This document shows positions 25,223-34,840 of a DNA stretch of 47,572 nt, in pieces. The translations under genes and the position numbers were made by a program. This stretch comes from Clostridium sp. Lineage in GTDB: Bacteria > Bacillota > Clostridia > Peptostreptococcales > Peptostreptococcaceae. Below the pieces are notes generated by a model. It searched no databases and was not told the origin of the DNA. It worked only from the letters and a program-made list of their open reading frames with translations. The DNA is taken from contig JALFMW010000389.1 in the NCBI GenBank assembly GCA_022782605.1, positions 1-47,572 on the forward strand. Direction: 5' to 3'. Every line of letters begins with the position of its first letter. The stretch's first letter is position 1.

Positions 25223-28200
25223 CTAATTTTCTTTTACCTTTCCTAGTTTACATACATAACCAATACTTTCAAGACTTACATAATCACTACTGTCACCTGA
25301 TATAAGTATAGCAAAATTCTTTGCTTTTCTAGGTATAACCAGTTTTCTAGTTTGGTATAAACCCTCACCAAGTTTAGTCTTGTCTAGTCTCATATTACCA
25401 AGTAAACTAATTTTTTCATCTATTGTTAACTCTTTGTTTTCTTCATATTCTTGAACAACTGTACCATTGTCATCTATATAATATGAATAAGTCTTAGGGT
25501 CATTTACTATATAGCCATCTCCATACAATGTGAAGAATAATTCACCATAATTATAACCTCCAACAACTTTAACAAAGATGTGTTTCAACTTCTTTAAATG
25601 TTGTGGGTATTTCATATTTATTCCTTTTGTTTTAAGTTCTAAATATAAAGGTCTGCCAAAGTCTGTAGAAGTTGTATCAAATTCATATAAAGCACTTCTA
25701 TATATTGGAATAGCATTTGAACTAGCATATATAGTTATTTTAAAGTTATTTAATATTCCTCTAAATAAATTATCAGTAGTTGTGTTAGACCTTCCTATAA
25801 AGTTACTTGTTCTTCTTATATTAGTTATTCCACCATAATTAAATCTATCTATAGCCATTATAACACCATCTATTACAAATGAGATGTCATAACCTGTTTT
25901 ACCATTATCTACACAATTTAACATAAATTTATGTTTTTGTGTTAAATCTATAGTATTTTCTGAAACTTTATATGTTTTATAATCTATACTTGTTGTATTA
26001 AATTGTAATGTATTACCATTTACACCTATATTTATAGAACAATTATTATTTTTAGCGTTGTCATTATTATATACTGTTGATAAGTCTAATATTTTTGCTA
26101 AATTATTTAGATTTCCAAGTGTACCTTCAAATTCAATTTTAAAGCCATTTGTAAAATATACATTATCTTCAAATACTGGAAGTTCTAAATAACCATTATT
26201 TCCATCAAATATAAGTCCATTTTCAATAAGCCAACTAACTGTACCTTTAAGTTCACCAATTCTATTTTGAGAAGATGTATCATAAGTTTTAAGACCAGAA
26301 CCTTCTAAGAAATTAAAATTCATTAATGTATCACTAGGATTAATAATATTTATATTATAAATACTACCTTTATAATAGTTTTTCAATTCACTATCTGTAC
26401 CTACTAAACATAAATCTCTAATTGCAGTAATTAATAAATTACTACTTATTTCTTTTGATGCTAGCACTTCATTATCTTTATATAAAGAACAAGTGTAAGT
26501 TGTGTCATATCCTATAACTACAGACCATTTATGTCTTTCTAATAAACCTATATTTTTTGGAGAAATTAATTCAAAATCTCCATATTCACTTGTTATTCTA
26601 AAGACTAATTGGTCCAAATTTGTCTGTTCAAGTGCTATTTGTCTAAAACTTTCACTTACTTGTAGTAATTCAACTAATTTAGATGCTGACATATCAAAAT
26701 ATCTTGTTTCAGTATTTGTTATTGTATTTTTTGTTATACTTGGAAGTTCTATACTTTGATTATTCTTTAAAGAAACTGATGAAGTGTATTTACCACTTAA
26801 TGTTGCCTTAACATTATATGTCATAGACACTACAACAGTTAATTTTGTTGAACCAGAACTAGATGATATAGTAAATGAATGACTATTTGCATTTTTAACA
26901 CCTGTTCCACTTATTGAAGGTACTGTATGTGTGTATTTGTTTCCACCTATATTTACTACTAAAGTTCTACTTGCTACATTTAATCTTGCTGTTGTTTTTA
27001 CACAAGGTGTGTAAGATATAGTATAAACCCCATTATCATCAACTGTTGCTCTAAATGATGAAAAACCTAATTTTATCCAACTTATTGAAGTATCATAGTA
27101 TTTGTCATCTATATTAACAGGAGAACCTTTTATTATTTCAGTGTCAGTTGTAATTACTGTATAAGTTGAATTGATAAGTAAATTCCATGTTTGTGAATAT
27201 GGTTCATTTATATTTCTATTTATTCTAAATATCCCAGCATCAATAACATCTGAAAGTTTATTTGATAGATTAAATGTAACAGTTTTTTCTGGAATTAAAT
27301 CACTTAATGAATATTTTATTTGACCTGTTGCTTGTGCTGATGCTTCTCTATTGTAAATTAATTTATAACTTACAACATAAGTATTAGTTGTTGTATCTGG
27401 CGTTATTATATAATCAAATGTACCTTTATAACCATTTACATATTCAGTTTCAATACTTCCACTTGTACCAAGTGCAGTTTCTTCACTTTGTTGTAAATCT
27501 ATAAGAGTACAACCTTTTAATTCATCACTTTTTGTTTCTATAGATAAAGTAAACCCATTACTTATATCACCTGTAAATCTATCTATTTTTAAATAACCAT
27601 CATTTCCATCTAATTTAACACCTACACCTTGATTTAAACCTAGATTTCCTTTAATTTTAGCATCATATTTATTGTCTGATAAATCTGACACACTTCCTTT
27701 ATCAAAATCATAATTAAGTAGCACTTTTTCTTCGGTATAAATTTCTTTTTGTGCAACTGTTGCAAGTGTTTCTATAGCATTATCAACCATAAATAAGAAT
27801 GTTGGTTTTTCCTTAAATCTATAAGTTGTATATGCTCCTATATCAAATTGATAAGCAAGTGTATCTAAACCATTAACAGCAGCATAATCACCTTTGTCAT
27901 TGTAGTTATTATAGAATAATAAATATTTATCTTTATATCTAAGAGCATAGGCTCTTTCACTTATACCATTAAATCTAATAGCAGGTTCATCAAGTTCATC
28001 ACTAAATTTAGTGAAATCACTTGTAAGTTTCTTAACTTTTAAATCTAATTCCTTAACATTTTCAAAACCTTCTACAAATTGACTTGACCTTAAAGCATAT
28101 AAACCTCTAGGAGAAGCAAAATATAATGTATCTTCTATTGGAACTACTGTATTACCTGCATGGCAACCTAAACTTGTATTTACTGGTGATAGAGCAAAAT

Positions 28201-29599
28201 TACTTTCTCCAAACGAACCAGTCATTTTATATATCATTTGTTTAGTAAAAATAATATAAGATTTTTTGAAATAACATATCTTAGTTATTTTATCTGTAGG
28301 TTCTATAGGTAAAGTAACATAATTATAATTAGGTATATAACTAAAATTATTAACATCACTAAACCATATTGTGTCATCTTTATAGTAAACAGCCCTATTA
28401 TACATTTCACAAATTCCATAGTCACCTATATTTAATTGTTGAACTGGTTTTGCTTCTTTATCAGGTTGTGCAACATCATAATAATCATAATATGGTTCTA
28501 AAGTTGCTCCAGTTTTTGTTACTTTTATTTCTACCTCACCACTAGGGACATCTTTAAATTTTACATCATATACTTTTAGACCTGTTCTTGATAAAGTTGT
28601 ATTTTCTTCAATATCAAATGTTAAAGGATTGTCGCCTTCTTTCATTTCAATACTAAATGCACTACTAGCACCTGTATAAATTATATTTAATGAGAATTTT
28701 TGACCTAGAGGTAAACTTAATAGTGGAATGTTATCAGAAGTACATACATATAAGCCTTGAATACTATCAGTTGTAATTCCTTGCATATTTATTGAGTGCA
28801 TTGGGTCATTACATAATACATTAAAACCTATGTGTCTTACTTCAAGTCCTGATGGAATATGTGCTGAATTTGTAATTAGTGTATCAGCATTACCACTATA
28901 AGTAAATGCACTTGCAAAAACTTCATCTGATGTAACATCTATAGACCTATCAAATGTAACTAAACACTTATTATTTCCTGTAAAATAAATTTTATCATAA
29001 AATTCTATTGTATCTAAATTCATTAAGTTTCTATCCCAATTAAACAATACTGGTAAGTCAACTTTATAACAATTAAATACCAATGTATCTGTATTTTCAG
29101 TTCTTTCAGGTAGTTTACAATGATATAACCAAGCCTTAGATGATGTTACAACCCCATCAGTCATACTTGATGTTATCATAAGAAGTATAAATTCATTATT
29201 TTGAAAACCATACATATCCTGATATTTCTTATAAGCACCTTCACCACTAAAACCAGACAATGCTCTAAAACAATTATTGTCATTTCTTAATAATTTCATA
29301 TAAACAACATTGTCATTTTCATTTTCTGGGTTAGGAGTTCTATCAGTTCTATTTTTAATATTTGGTAGAGCATCACTATTAAGAGTATTAAATATTTCTG
29401 AAATGGCAGTAAGTTCACCAAAACCACCTCTTTTATTTAGAGTTCCTAATTTATCCATGTCAAAATTAATAATACTTTCAAAGTCTGTATCACTACTACT
29501 ATCATCACTAAATTCTGTATTTATACCACCCATAAAGTTATTAAGAAGGTAAAATAACTTTGTTTCTGGGTCTCCCTTAAATTTTTGAAAACCACTCAT
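25223..29599 (-). CDS. Giant tail hub/stabilisation protein with LamG insertions, 1458 aa
   Basis: The first ~560 residues match the P22 gp10/T7 gp12-like beta-propeller tail hub: a start LFYLLNNFMGGINTEFSDD, KRGGFGELT, then MYNRAVYYKDDTIWFSDVNN, YIIFTKQMIYKMTG and the closing YFASPRGLYALRSSQ. Residues about 640-720 and 1060-1260 read like two LamG/concanavalin jelly rolls (NYDFDKGSVSDLSDNKYDA, FDGNNGYLELP). Between them is an Ig-like beta region with serine/threonine-rich strands. The last 150 residues (LKKLKHIFVKVVGGYNYGEL) return to the hub fold. Common hubs are 500-900 aa, so the excess is likely the inserted carbohydrate-binding modules. The start at ATG 29599 overlaps the previous gene. 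Confidence 0.7.
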   Translation of the reverse strand: MSGFQKFKGDPETKLFYLLNNFMGGINTEFSDDSSSDTDFESIINFDMDKLGTLNKRGGFGELTAISEIFNTLNSDALPNIKNRTDRTPNPENENDNVVYMKLLRNDNNCFRALSGFSGEGAYKKYQDMYGFQNNEFILLMITSSMTDGVVTSSKAWLYHCKLPERTENTDTLVFNCYKVDLPVLFNWDRNLMNLDTIEFYDKIYFTGNNKCLVTFDRSIDVTSDEVFASAFTYSGNADTLITNSAHIPSGLEVRHIGFNVLCNDPMHSINMQGITTDSIQGLYVCTSDNIPLLSLPLGQKFSLNIIYTGASSAFSIEMKEGDNPLTFDIEENTTLSRTGLKVYDVKFKDVPSGEVEIKVTKTGATLEPYYDYYDVAQPDKEAKPVQQLNIGDYGICEMYNRAVYYKDDTIWFSDVNNFSYIPNYNYVTLPIEPTDKITKICYFKKSYIIFTKQMIYKMTGSFGESNFALSPVNTSLGCHAGNTVVPIEDTLYFASPRGLYALRSSQFVEGFENVKELDLKVKKLTSDFTKFSDELDEPAIRFNGISERAYALRYKDKYLLFYNNYNDKGDYAAVNGLDTLAYQFDIGAYTTYRFKEKPTFLFMVDNAIETLATVAQKEIYTEEKVLLNYDFDKGSVSDLSDNKYDAKIKGNLGLNQGVGVKLDGNDGYLKIDRFTGDISNGFTLSIETKSDELKGCTLIDLQQSEETALGTSGSIETEYVNGYKGTFDYIITPDTTTNTYVVSYKLIYNREASAQATGQIKYSLSDLIPEKTVTFNLSNKLSDVIDAGIFRINRNINEPYSQTWNLLINSTYTVITTDTEIIKGSPVNIDDKYYDTSISWIKLGFSSFRATVDDNGVYTISYTPCVKTTARLNVASRTLVVNIGGNKYTHTVPSISGTGVKNANSHSFTISSSSGSTKLTVVVSMTYNVKATLSGKYTSSVSLKNNQSIELPSITKNTITNTETRYFDMSASKLVELLQVSESFRQIALEQTNLDQLVFRITSEYGDFELISPKNIGLLERHKWSVVIGYDTTYTCSLYKDNEVLASKEISSNLLITAIRDLCLVGTDSELKNYYKGSIYNINIINPSDTLMNFNFLEGSGLKTYDTSSQNRIGELKGTVSWLIENGLIFDGNNGYLELPVFEDNVYFTNGFKIEFEGTLGNLNNLAKILDLSTVYNNDNAKNNNCSINIGVNGNTLQFNTTSIDYKTYKVSENTIDLTQKHKFMLNCVDNGKTGYDISFVIDGVIMAIDRFNYGGITNIRRTSNFIGRSNTTTDNLFRGILNNFKITIYASSNAIPIYRSALYEFDTTSTDFGRPLYLELKTKGINMKYPQHLKKLKHIFVKVVGGYNYGELFFTLYGDGYIVNDPKTYSYYIDDNGTVVQEYEENKELTIDEKISLLGNMRLDKTKLGEGLYQTRKLVIPRKAKNFAILISGDSSDYVSLESIGYVCKLGKVKEN

Positions 29600-29601
29600 T
29601 T

Positions 29602-30069
29602 TTACCAAGACCCACCATTTCCAGCATCACCAAACCAACCTATGTTAATTGCATTTGATGTGTCTATTTCATAAACACCACCAAGACCTTCTTTTACAAC
29701 CATATCTGGAGAAATTCCACTATCTGGGTCAGTTTCATCATAAGAAGCAAGTAAACTTCCTAACTTGTCTTTAAAATTATTTAATGCTCTATAAAATTCA
29801 TCTAAATATCTATCTGCTTCTGTAAGTGAACTATCATTCATTTTAATAGCATAAGATAGGTAAGGACTAAGCAAAGCAAATAACCAATTACTTGGCATAT
29901 AACTATACATAGCATTTAAACTTTCCATAAATGGAAATAATGTATTACATTCTGTATTTATTATAGATAATGCTTTATTAGCCACACTTAAAGAATTAAT
30001 CTGAACTATTGTTTCATCAGTAAAAAATTGGCTATTTGTAATAATATCTTGTAATGTCATATTACTCAC
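29602..30069 (-). CDS. Head-tail connector protein, 155 aa
   Basis: A mostly helical small protein between capsid genes and the tail hub, the position of P22 gp4/T7 gp11-like connectors. The end (GGVYEIDTSNAINIGWFGDAGN) is an extended Gly-rich tail. No motif proves the role. Its stop region overlaps the start of the hub gene. Confidence 0.5.
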   Translation of the reverse strand: MSNMTLQDIITNSQFFTDETIVQINSLSVANKALSIINTECNTLFPFMESLNAMYSYMPSNWLFALLSPYLSYAIKMNDSSLTEADRYLDEFYRALNNFKDKLGSLLASYDETDPDSGISPDMVVKEGLGGVYEIDTSNAINIGWFGDAGNGGSW

Positions 30070-30086
30070 CTTCCCTTTATACTATA

Positions 30087-30115
30087 ATTATACCATTTAA
30101 TAGATAAAAAGAAAA
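30087..30115 (-). promoter_or_regulatory. Possible promoter before the connector gene
   Basis: TATAAT at 30092-30087 (minus strand) with TTTTCT 17 bases upstream. The -10 is perfect but the -35 is weak and lies in the T-tail of a terminator. It would restart transcription for the connector and hub genes. Confidence 0.4.
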
Positions 30116-30131
30116 GACACTAAAAAGTGCC
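30103..30131 (-). terminator. Intrinsic terminator after the 166-aa gene
   Basis: Minus-strand hairpin GGCACT/AGTGTC (one G-U) with a TTTT loop, followed by TTTTCTTTTT. It overlaps the last codons of the gene at 30120. Confidence 0.6.
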
Positions 30132-30620
30132 TTGGTCTAATCTTTCATCAATTACTTCTTTATAAGTATTACTTTCAGATATTTCATTTATTTTTCTATC
30201 TATTGTTTCTGCAATAAATTTAGGATACTCATGTGGTTTTCCATCACAATATACTGTTACTGGAATACCATTAAGTGCAAATGTATAAACTTTACCTATA
30301 ATTGGAGCATAAAGTTTTGAAATTGTTCTAGTAACTACTTCATCATTTTTACACTTATTCAACATATAGTTTTTCTTTTCAATAAAATATGCTTTTTCAC
30401 TTTCTCTAATTGCTATTTCATTATTTGTATCAATAGCAGCCTTTAGTGCAGCAGTTGCTGCAGCCTCTGCAGATTTCTCTGCAAATGTTGTATTAGTCTC
30501 TGCAGATTTTTCTACAAATGTTGGAGTTGGTTGTTCAATTTCTCCACCTATAGCCTTTTCAATATCTGATAAATCAACTTTATTTGTCTTTTCTACATTA
30601 TTTTTCTTTGGTTCTGACAT
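30120..30620 (-). CDS. Virion-associated hypothetical protein, 166 aa
   Basis: Not recognised. Residues 1-80 are Ala/Glu/Thr-rich and partly repetitive (FVEKSAETNTTFAEKSAEAA has two EKSAE units), probably a helical linker. The second half is folded and includes CDGKPHEYPKFIAETIDRKI. Placed after the major capsid gene, it may be a capsid decoration or head protein. Start ATG 30620 follows AAAGGTGG; a GTG is in frame at 30632. Confidence 0.5.
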   Translation of the reverse strand: MSEPKKNNVEKTNKVDLSDIEKAIGGEIEQPTPTFVEKSAETNTTFAEKSAEAAATAALKAAIDTNNEIAIRESEKAYFIEKKNYMLNKCKNDEVVTRTISKLYAPIIGKVYTFALNGIPVTVYCDGKPHEYPKFIAETIDRKINEISESNTYKEVIDERLDQGTF

Positions 30621-30646
30621 TTTTATAACCACCTTTCTTTATATTA

Positions 30647-30675
30647 ATTATACTAAAAATGAACTGAATTGTAAA
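30647..30675 (-). promoter_or_regulatory. Late promoter, TTTACA-N17-TATAAT
   Basis: Minus-strand TTTACA at 30675-30670 and TATAAT at 30652-30647, spacer 17. It follows the terminator of the capsid gene and starts transcription for the 166-aa gene. The hexamers are the same as at 32669-32697. Confidence 0.75.
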
Positions 30676-30684
30676 GCATAGTAA

Positions 30685-30714
30685 AAAAACACTCTATAAA
30701 GAGTGTTTTTAGAT
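30685..30714. terminator. Intrinsic terminator after the major capsid gene
   Basis: Ten-bp stem AAAAACACTC/GAGTGTTTTT (30685-30694/30701-30710) with loop TATAAA and T tails. It lies directly after the capsid stop on the minus strand and could work both ways. Confidence 0.85.
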
Positions 30715-30720
30715 TTAAAG

Positions 30721-31737
30721 TTATGCTTGAGAAGCAGCCTTACCAATAGTATCATCAGTATCATTGTATAATGCAATATCGTAAGCACTAGCACTATAAA
30801 TAGCAGTAATTGCCATTGGGTCTAATACTTTAGCACCTGTCCAAAGTTTATAACCAAATGTAGCCTTTTGTCCAAGTGGGTCTGACTTGTCAGCAGTAAA
30901 TCCTGTATCATAGAATTTAACATTTGAACCACCTAGTCCTAAAACCATATATGGTTGGAAACCTAGAACATAACTTGTATATACATTTACACTTGTTTTA
31001 TTTGCTTTAACTGGACATACTAATGTATCAGTAAAGTACATACCATAAGCCATATATTTTGCTAATGTACCTTGTTTGATAGGTCCATTTTCACTACCTG
31101 GAACTAATAATTTATTTACTAATACTGGGTCATCTAATAAGTCATTCATAACATTTGGGTGCATAACACCAACAAATTTACCACCATATCTTGAGTGACC
31201 TTTTCTATTAGCATTACTCATTGTTAAAGCAACAACTCTGAAATCCTTGAATGTAACAGTGTCAGCAGCAGTAATATCATCTGCTTTTGTGTGATTTGTT
31301 CCTACATAGTATTCACTTGCATCTGTGAAACTTGAAACAACATTTCTTTCAATAACTTCTGCAGCATGTCTTGCTAATTCAGGTTGATAAATAGTTTTGA
31401 TATTATCAAAGTGAATGTCAGCAGCAACATCTGTTTCTTCCATTAAAGCACCAAATTGATTAATAACACCACTAACTTTGTGTCCTTCTGGTTTTAATGC
31501 AGTTGGAGTTACACCTTCTGTTAATTGATGATTACCAACTGGTAAATGGTTGTATCTACGAACTGAGTAAGTTTTAGTACCTTCATTTTTAGGAAGGTTC
31601 ATTTCAACACCTAAGTTAGTAAATACAAAATTTGATTTTTCTAATTTAATCATTTCTAGTAATCTCTTACTGAAATATTCTTGAACTGATAAACCGTTTT
31701 TTTGTAGTACGGCTAAAGTTGTATTAGCAGCAGCCAT
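30721..31737 (-). CDS. Major capsid protein, N4-gp56-like HK97 fold, 338 aa
   Basis: Resembles the N4-gp56 major capsid family: an N-terminal LLEMIKLEKSNFVFTNLG, a YNHLPVGNHQLTEGVTP segment (E-loop region), EETDVAADIHFDNI, HAAEVIERNV and the later GGKFVGVMHPNVMNDL, and an MYFTDTLVC/LGFQPYMVLGLGG beta region. Position after portal and scaffold agrees. It has its own upstream promoter (32669) shared with the scaffold and a terminator right after, giving a separate high-level capsid transcript. Confidence 0.85.
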   Translation of the reverse strand: MAAANTTLAVLQKNGLSVQEYFSKRLLEMIKLEKSNFVFTNLGVEMNLPKNEGTKTYSVRRYNHLPVGNHQLTEGVTPTALKPEGHKVSGVINQFGALMEETDVAADIHFDNIKTIYQPELARHAAEVIERNVVSSFTDASEYYVGTNHTKADDITAADTVTFKDFRVVALTMSNANRKGHSRYGGKFVGVMHPNVMNDLLDDPVLVNKLLVPGSENGPIKQGTLAKYMAYGMYFTDTLVCPVKANKTSVNVYTSYVLGFQPYMVLGLGGSNVKFYDTGFTADKSDPLGQKATFGYKLWTGAKVLDPMAITAIYSASAYDIALYNDTDDTIGKAASQA

Positions 31738-31757
31738 AATTCATTACCTAACCTTTC

Positions 31758-32600
31758 TTATTCATAAAAATTTTCTTTTTTGTATCTAGCCATATCTTCC
31801 TTCAACAGACTATCTATAGTTACTTTATTAACTTGTCCATCTGTTTCATTCTTATCTTCTGCTAGATTTTTTAAATTTTGAAGGTCTTTTATTTGAGACT
31901 GTTTAGCATTGTTTCTAATTTCATCTACTAATAAACCATCTAATAAAATCTTAGGGTTATCAACACTTAAAACTGTTTCAACGCTTAAACCAGAATTTTC
32001 AAGTTTATTAAATATTTCTTGTGCATCTATATTATACTCTTTAACAGCATTATCTAAAGCATTTTGAAATCTTTCTATTTTTCTATCTTGAATTTCTTTT
32101 TCTCTCTCTTGTTCTAGTTGACGAATTCTTGCTTCTTGTTCCATAGTCTTTTTATACAAAACTGGGTCATAACCCTTTTCTTGGGCTTCTTTTTGATACC
32201 TAGCCTGTTTTATAGCCTCTTGAAATTTAGCAGTATCATCATAACCATAACTAGCAGCAAGTTCTTTTAAATAATCACTATCTGCTTTGTAACTATCTCT
32301 TTCTTTTTTAAGATTTGTGTTTTCACTTCTTAAATTAGCAAAAGCATAGTCTTTTTTACTAGATTTATTACCTTCACCATTATTTTGGACAGGAGTTTCT
32401 ACAACTTGTCCTTCCTCATTATTAGGTTCTTCATTAGAAGCCCCTTCTTCAACATTATTACCTTGTGTTAAATCTTCACTTTCTGTATTGACATCATTGT
32501 TTTCAACATTTTCATCAGTTTCTGGTTCAGTTGTTTCTTTACCAAATTCTTCATCTAATGCTGCATCAATAGCATCAACACTATCAAAAACATTTTCCAT
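31758..32600 (-). CDS. Capsid scaffold protein, 280 aa
   Basis: Residues 1-85 are very acidic and low complexity (Glu, Asn, Asp, Thr). Residues 85-180 are a long charged coiled coil (NTNLKKERDSYKADSDYLKEL and ARIRQLEQEREKEIQDRKIE). The C-terminal ~25 residues end basic, RYKKENFYE. This composition and the place directly before the major capsid gene are those of phage scaffolds, which guide procapsid assembly and are then removed. Confidence 0.75.
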   Translation of the reverse strand: MENVFDSVDAIDAALDEEFGKETTEPETDENVENNDVNTESEDLTQGNNVEEGASNEEPNNEEGQVVETPVQNNGEGNKSSKKDYAFANLRSENTNLKKERDSYKADSDYLKELAASYGYDDTAKFQEAIKQARYQKEAQEKGYDPVLYKKTMEQEARIRQLEQEREKEIQDRKIERFQNALDNAVKEYNIDAQEIFNKLENSGLSVETVLSVDNPKILLDGLLVDEIRNNAKQSQIKDLQNLKNLAEDKNETDGQVNKVTIDSLLKEDMARYKKENFYE

Positions 32601-32668
32601 AAATAACTTCCTTTCACACTAAATTATTTATTAGGTCGTTTAGGTACGACCTGTTATTCATTAATTAC

Positions 32669-32697
32669 ATTATAACAAAAGAAAAAGTGTTTGTAAA
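32669..32697 (-). promoter_or_regulatory. Late promoter for scaffold and capsid
   Basis: Minus-strand TTTACA at 32697-32692, 17-base spacer, TGTTATAAT (extended -10) with TATAAT at 32674-32669. A hairpin AGGTCGT/ACGACCT (32633-32652) lies in the leader and may protect the mRNA. Only this gap in the portal-to-capsid block holds such a site. Confidence 0.8.
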
Positions 32698-32706
32698 GCA
32701 CCAACT

Positions 32707-34638
32707 TTACATCATTGGTGCTTGTCCACTTCCAAGCATAGCCTCTGCTTGTGCAACAGCATTAGGGTCTAACCCAGCAGTTGGGTCTTGCATACTCTCT
32801 GCATCTTCTTGTGCTATAGCACCCATATCTGCTTGTGCGTTTACTTCTTGTAATTGTTGAGAGAACCCTTGTTCTATCATTTTCATAAGTTGGTCTGTTG
32901 CTGGGTGGTCATCTCCACCTGAAATTATTTCAGCAGTTGCTTGAATTATTAAATCTTGTGATATTCCCATATTATTAGCAGTATTTATTAACTTATCAAT
33001 AGTTTCTGCTTTTGTTTGAGCATCTTGTGAATTTAAACTATTGTATCTAGCAATAATTTCATCTTTATTAAATAAATCACTATTCTTAATTATATCAGAC
33101 ACAGTAATTGTTTTAACTGGAGTATCATATTGTCTTTCAAATTGGAATAGGTCTATAAGTGTTTGTTTTTGTTTATCTTTACTGTATTGTGATTTTTTAT
33201 CTAGTTCTATATAGAACTTGTATTCTAAATCTTTCATTTCACTTTTCTTAGGCATCTTTATAACATCAAAGTTATAAGTACCTTCTCCATCTTTTCCATT
33301 TGAATAAGTAAGTTCAGCATTAGGGTACATTTTTATTATAAATTCTACAAGAATATTAACAATTTCTTCTACAAAATCTTCAATATTGTTAATAATATTA
33401 ACTTCAATTATTTTTGCTCTTTCTACAGCCACTTCTGCACCACCAACTGTGTTAGCAGCAGTACCTATATTACCCATAAATTGATTAGAGTTTCCTGATA
33501 TTTCTCTAATTTTTGCTTCAAAATCTTGTTTAATTGCAAGAATTTCATCTTGAATTTTAGGTGGAACAACTGGTTTAATAGCATTATCTAAATTACCATT
33601 AACTGAATATACTACACCTGGTGCACCATTTGATTTTGCAACAACTTTAGGGTCAACACCACTACCTTTTGCAACCATCATACTAGGAGCAGCATAAGCA
33701 ATAGCAGTGTTAGTGATAGCACTTTCTATAGCATTTATTGCTTTTTGTAATGAAAGTAGTTGGTCCATAAGAGATATACCATAACAACTTTGTGCTGCTT
33801 TTTTCCATCTTAATTGGGCTATAGGAAAACGAGATATATCTAAAGTACTTTCTTTAACTATTATATTATTTATAAGTTTTGTCTTTTTAATTTTTCCATT
33901 TTCTTTTTGATAGAAATTCCAAACTGTAAACACATCTTCTTGTTCTGTAGAATAGTCATTATCATAATATACTTCACCTCTTTGATAAGGTGTGTAATCT
34001 GGTGCTTGTAATTTTAGACTTTCTAATTTATTATAAGTTTTTAATGCTTCTTTTTTACTTATTCTACCTAATACTATCATATAATTAGCATCTTTAAGAT
34101 TTCTAGCAGTTGGGTCAATTAACACTCTTGCTGGTTCTATTATTTCAGCAGTTAAGGCACCAACTCTTTTTCTTTTAGTACCACCATAAATTTTTTTATC
34201 ATCTAATATAATATGACAATATGCTTCACGAACTACAGCAGATGTCTCAACACAATTTCTTATAATTCTGTCTATATCAAGTCTTTCCCACTCTCTTTTA
34301 TATACTCTATCTATTGGCTCAATTATATCTATATCTTCTGGTGATAAAGGTATTAAATCTCCTTCATAATCATTTACTAATATAGATGCAATTCTATTTT
34401 CTATAGCAACAGTAGCATAAGGAGTATTCATATTAACTACCCAAGGTCTATCTGTCTTATACTTTTTAAGTAAGTGTTGATTTCCTTGATAGAAAGCCAT
34501 AAGTTCTGCATAAGCATTAAATCTTTCAGTATTAAAATCATAAGCCTTTTTATACATTTCAGTATAAGGTTTTGCTTTGTCTAGTTCTTCTTGTAAAGAA
34601 TATACTTCTTCAATATCTTTTTCTTTTTTCTTTTTCAC
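32707..34638 (-). CDS. Portal protein, P22-like, 643 aa
   Basis: Dodecameric DNA gate of the head. The start ELMAFYQGNQHLLKK, PWVVNMNTPYATVAIENRIA, REAYCHIILDD and EPARVLIDPTARNLKDANYM fit the P22/podovirus portal family, followed by the long barrel region with SCYGISLMDQLLSLQKAINA and a Gln/Met/Ala-rich C-terminal tail. Size (600-750 aa) is right for short-tailed phages. The start is GTG at 34638 with AAGGTGA. It is two bases from the small coiled-coil gene upstream. Confidence 0.85.
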   Translation of the reverse strand: MKKKKEKDIEEVYSLQEELDKAKPYTEMYKKAYDFNTERFNAYAELMAFYQGNQHLLKKYKTDRPWVVNMNTPYATVAIENRIASILVNDYEGDLIPLSPEDIDIIEPIDRVYKREWERLDIDRIIRNCVETSAVVREAYCHIILDDKKIYGGTKRKRVGALTAEIIEPARVLIDPTARNLKDANYMIVLGRISKKEALKTYNKLESLKLQAPDYTPYQRGEVYYDNDYSTEQEDVFTVWNFYQKENGKIKKTKLINNIIVKESTLDISRFPIAQLRWKKAAQSCYGISLMDQLLSLQKAINAIESAITNTAIAYAAPSMMVAKGSGVDPKVVAKSNGAPGVVYSVNGNLDNAIKPVVPPKIQDEILAIKQDFEAKIREISGNSNQFMGNIGTAANTVGGAEVAVERAKIIEVNIINNIEDFVEEIVNILVEFIIKMYPNAELTYSNGKDGEGTYNFDVIKMPKKSEMKDLEYKFYIELDKKSQYSKDKQKQTLIDLFQFERQYDTPVKTITVSDIIKNSDLFNKDEIIARYNSLNSQDAQTKAETIDKLINTANNMGISQDLIIQATAEIISGGDDHPATDQLMKMIEQGFSQQLQEVNAQADMGAIAQEDAESMQDPTAGLDPNAVAQAEAMLGSGQAPMM

Positions 34639-34640
34639 AA

Positions 34641-34829
34641 TTAATCACCTTCTTTTCTATTTTCTTTATTAGTATTATTTTTTCCAGAAATATAATCAGC
34701 ATCTGCTTCTGTGCAACCATCTAAGTATATTCCTGTACCAAATTCCCCATTTTCTAAATCAGCAACTCTTTGTTCAAGTTGTTGTACTCTTAGAATAAGT
34801 TCATTTAGTTTCTTTTCAAAATCACTCAT
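34641..34829 (-). CDS. Small coiled-coil protein between terL and portal, 62 aa
   Basis: A clear heptad coiled coil in residues 1-28 (FEKKLNELILRVQQLEQRVA) followed by an extended acidic tail. Role unknown; its place and AGGAGG site show it belongs to the packaging/head operon. Confidence 0.65.
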   Translation of the reverse strand: MSDFEKKLNELILRVQQLEQRVADLENGEFGTGIYLDGCTEADADYISGKNNTNKENRKEGD

Positions 34830-34840
34830 ATTTTACCTCC

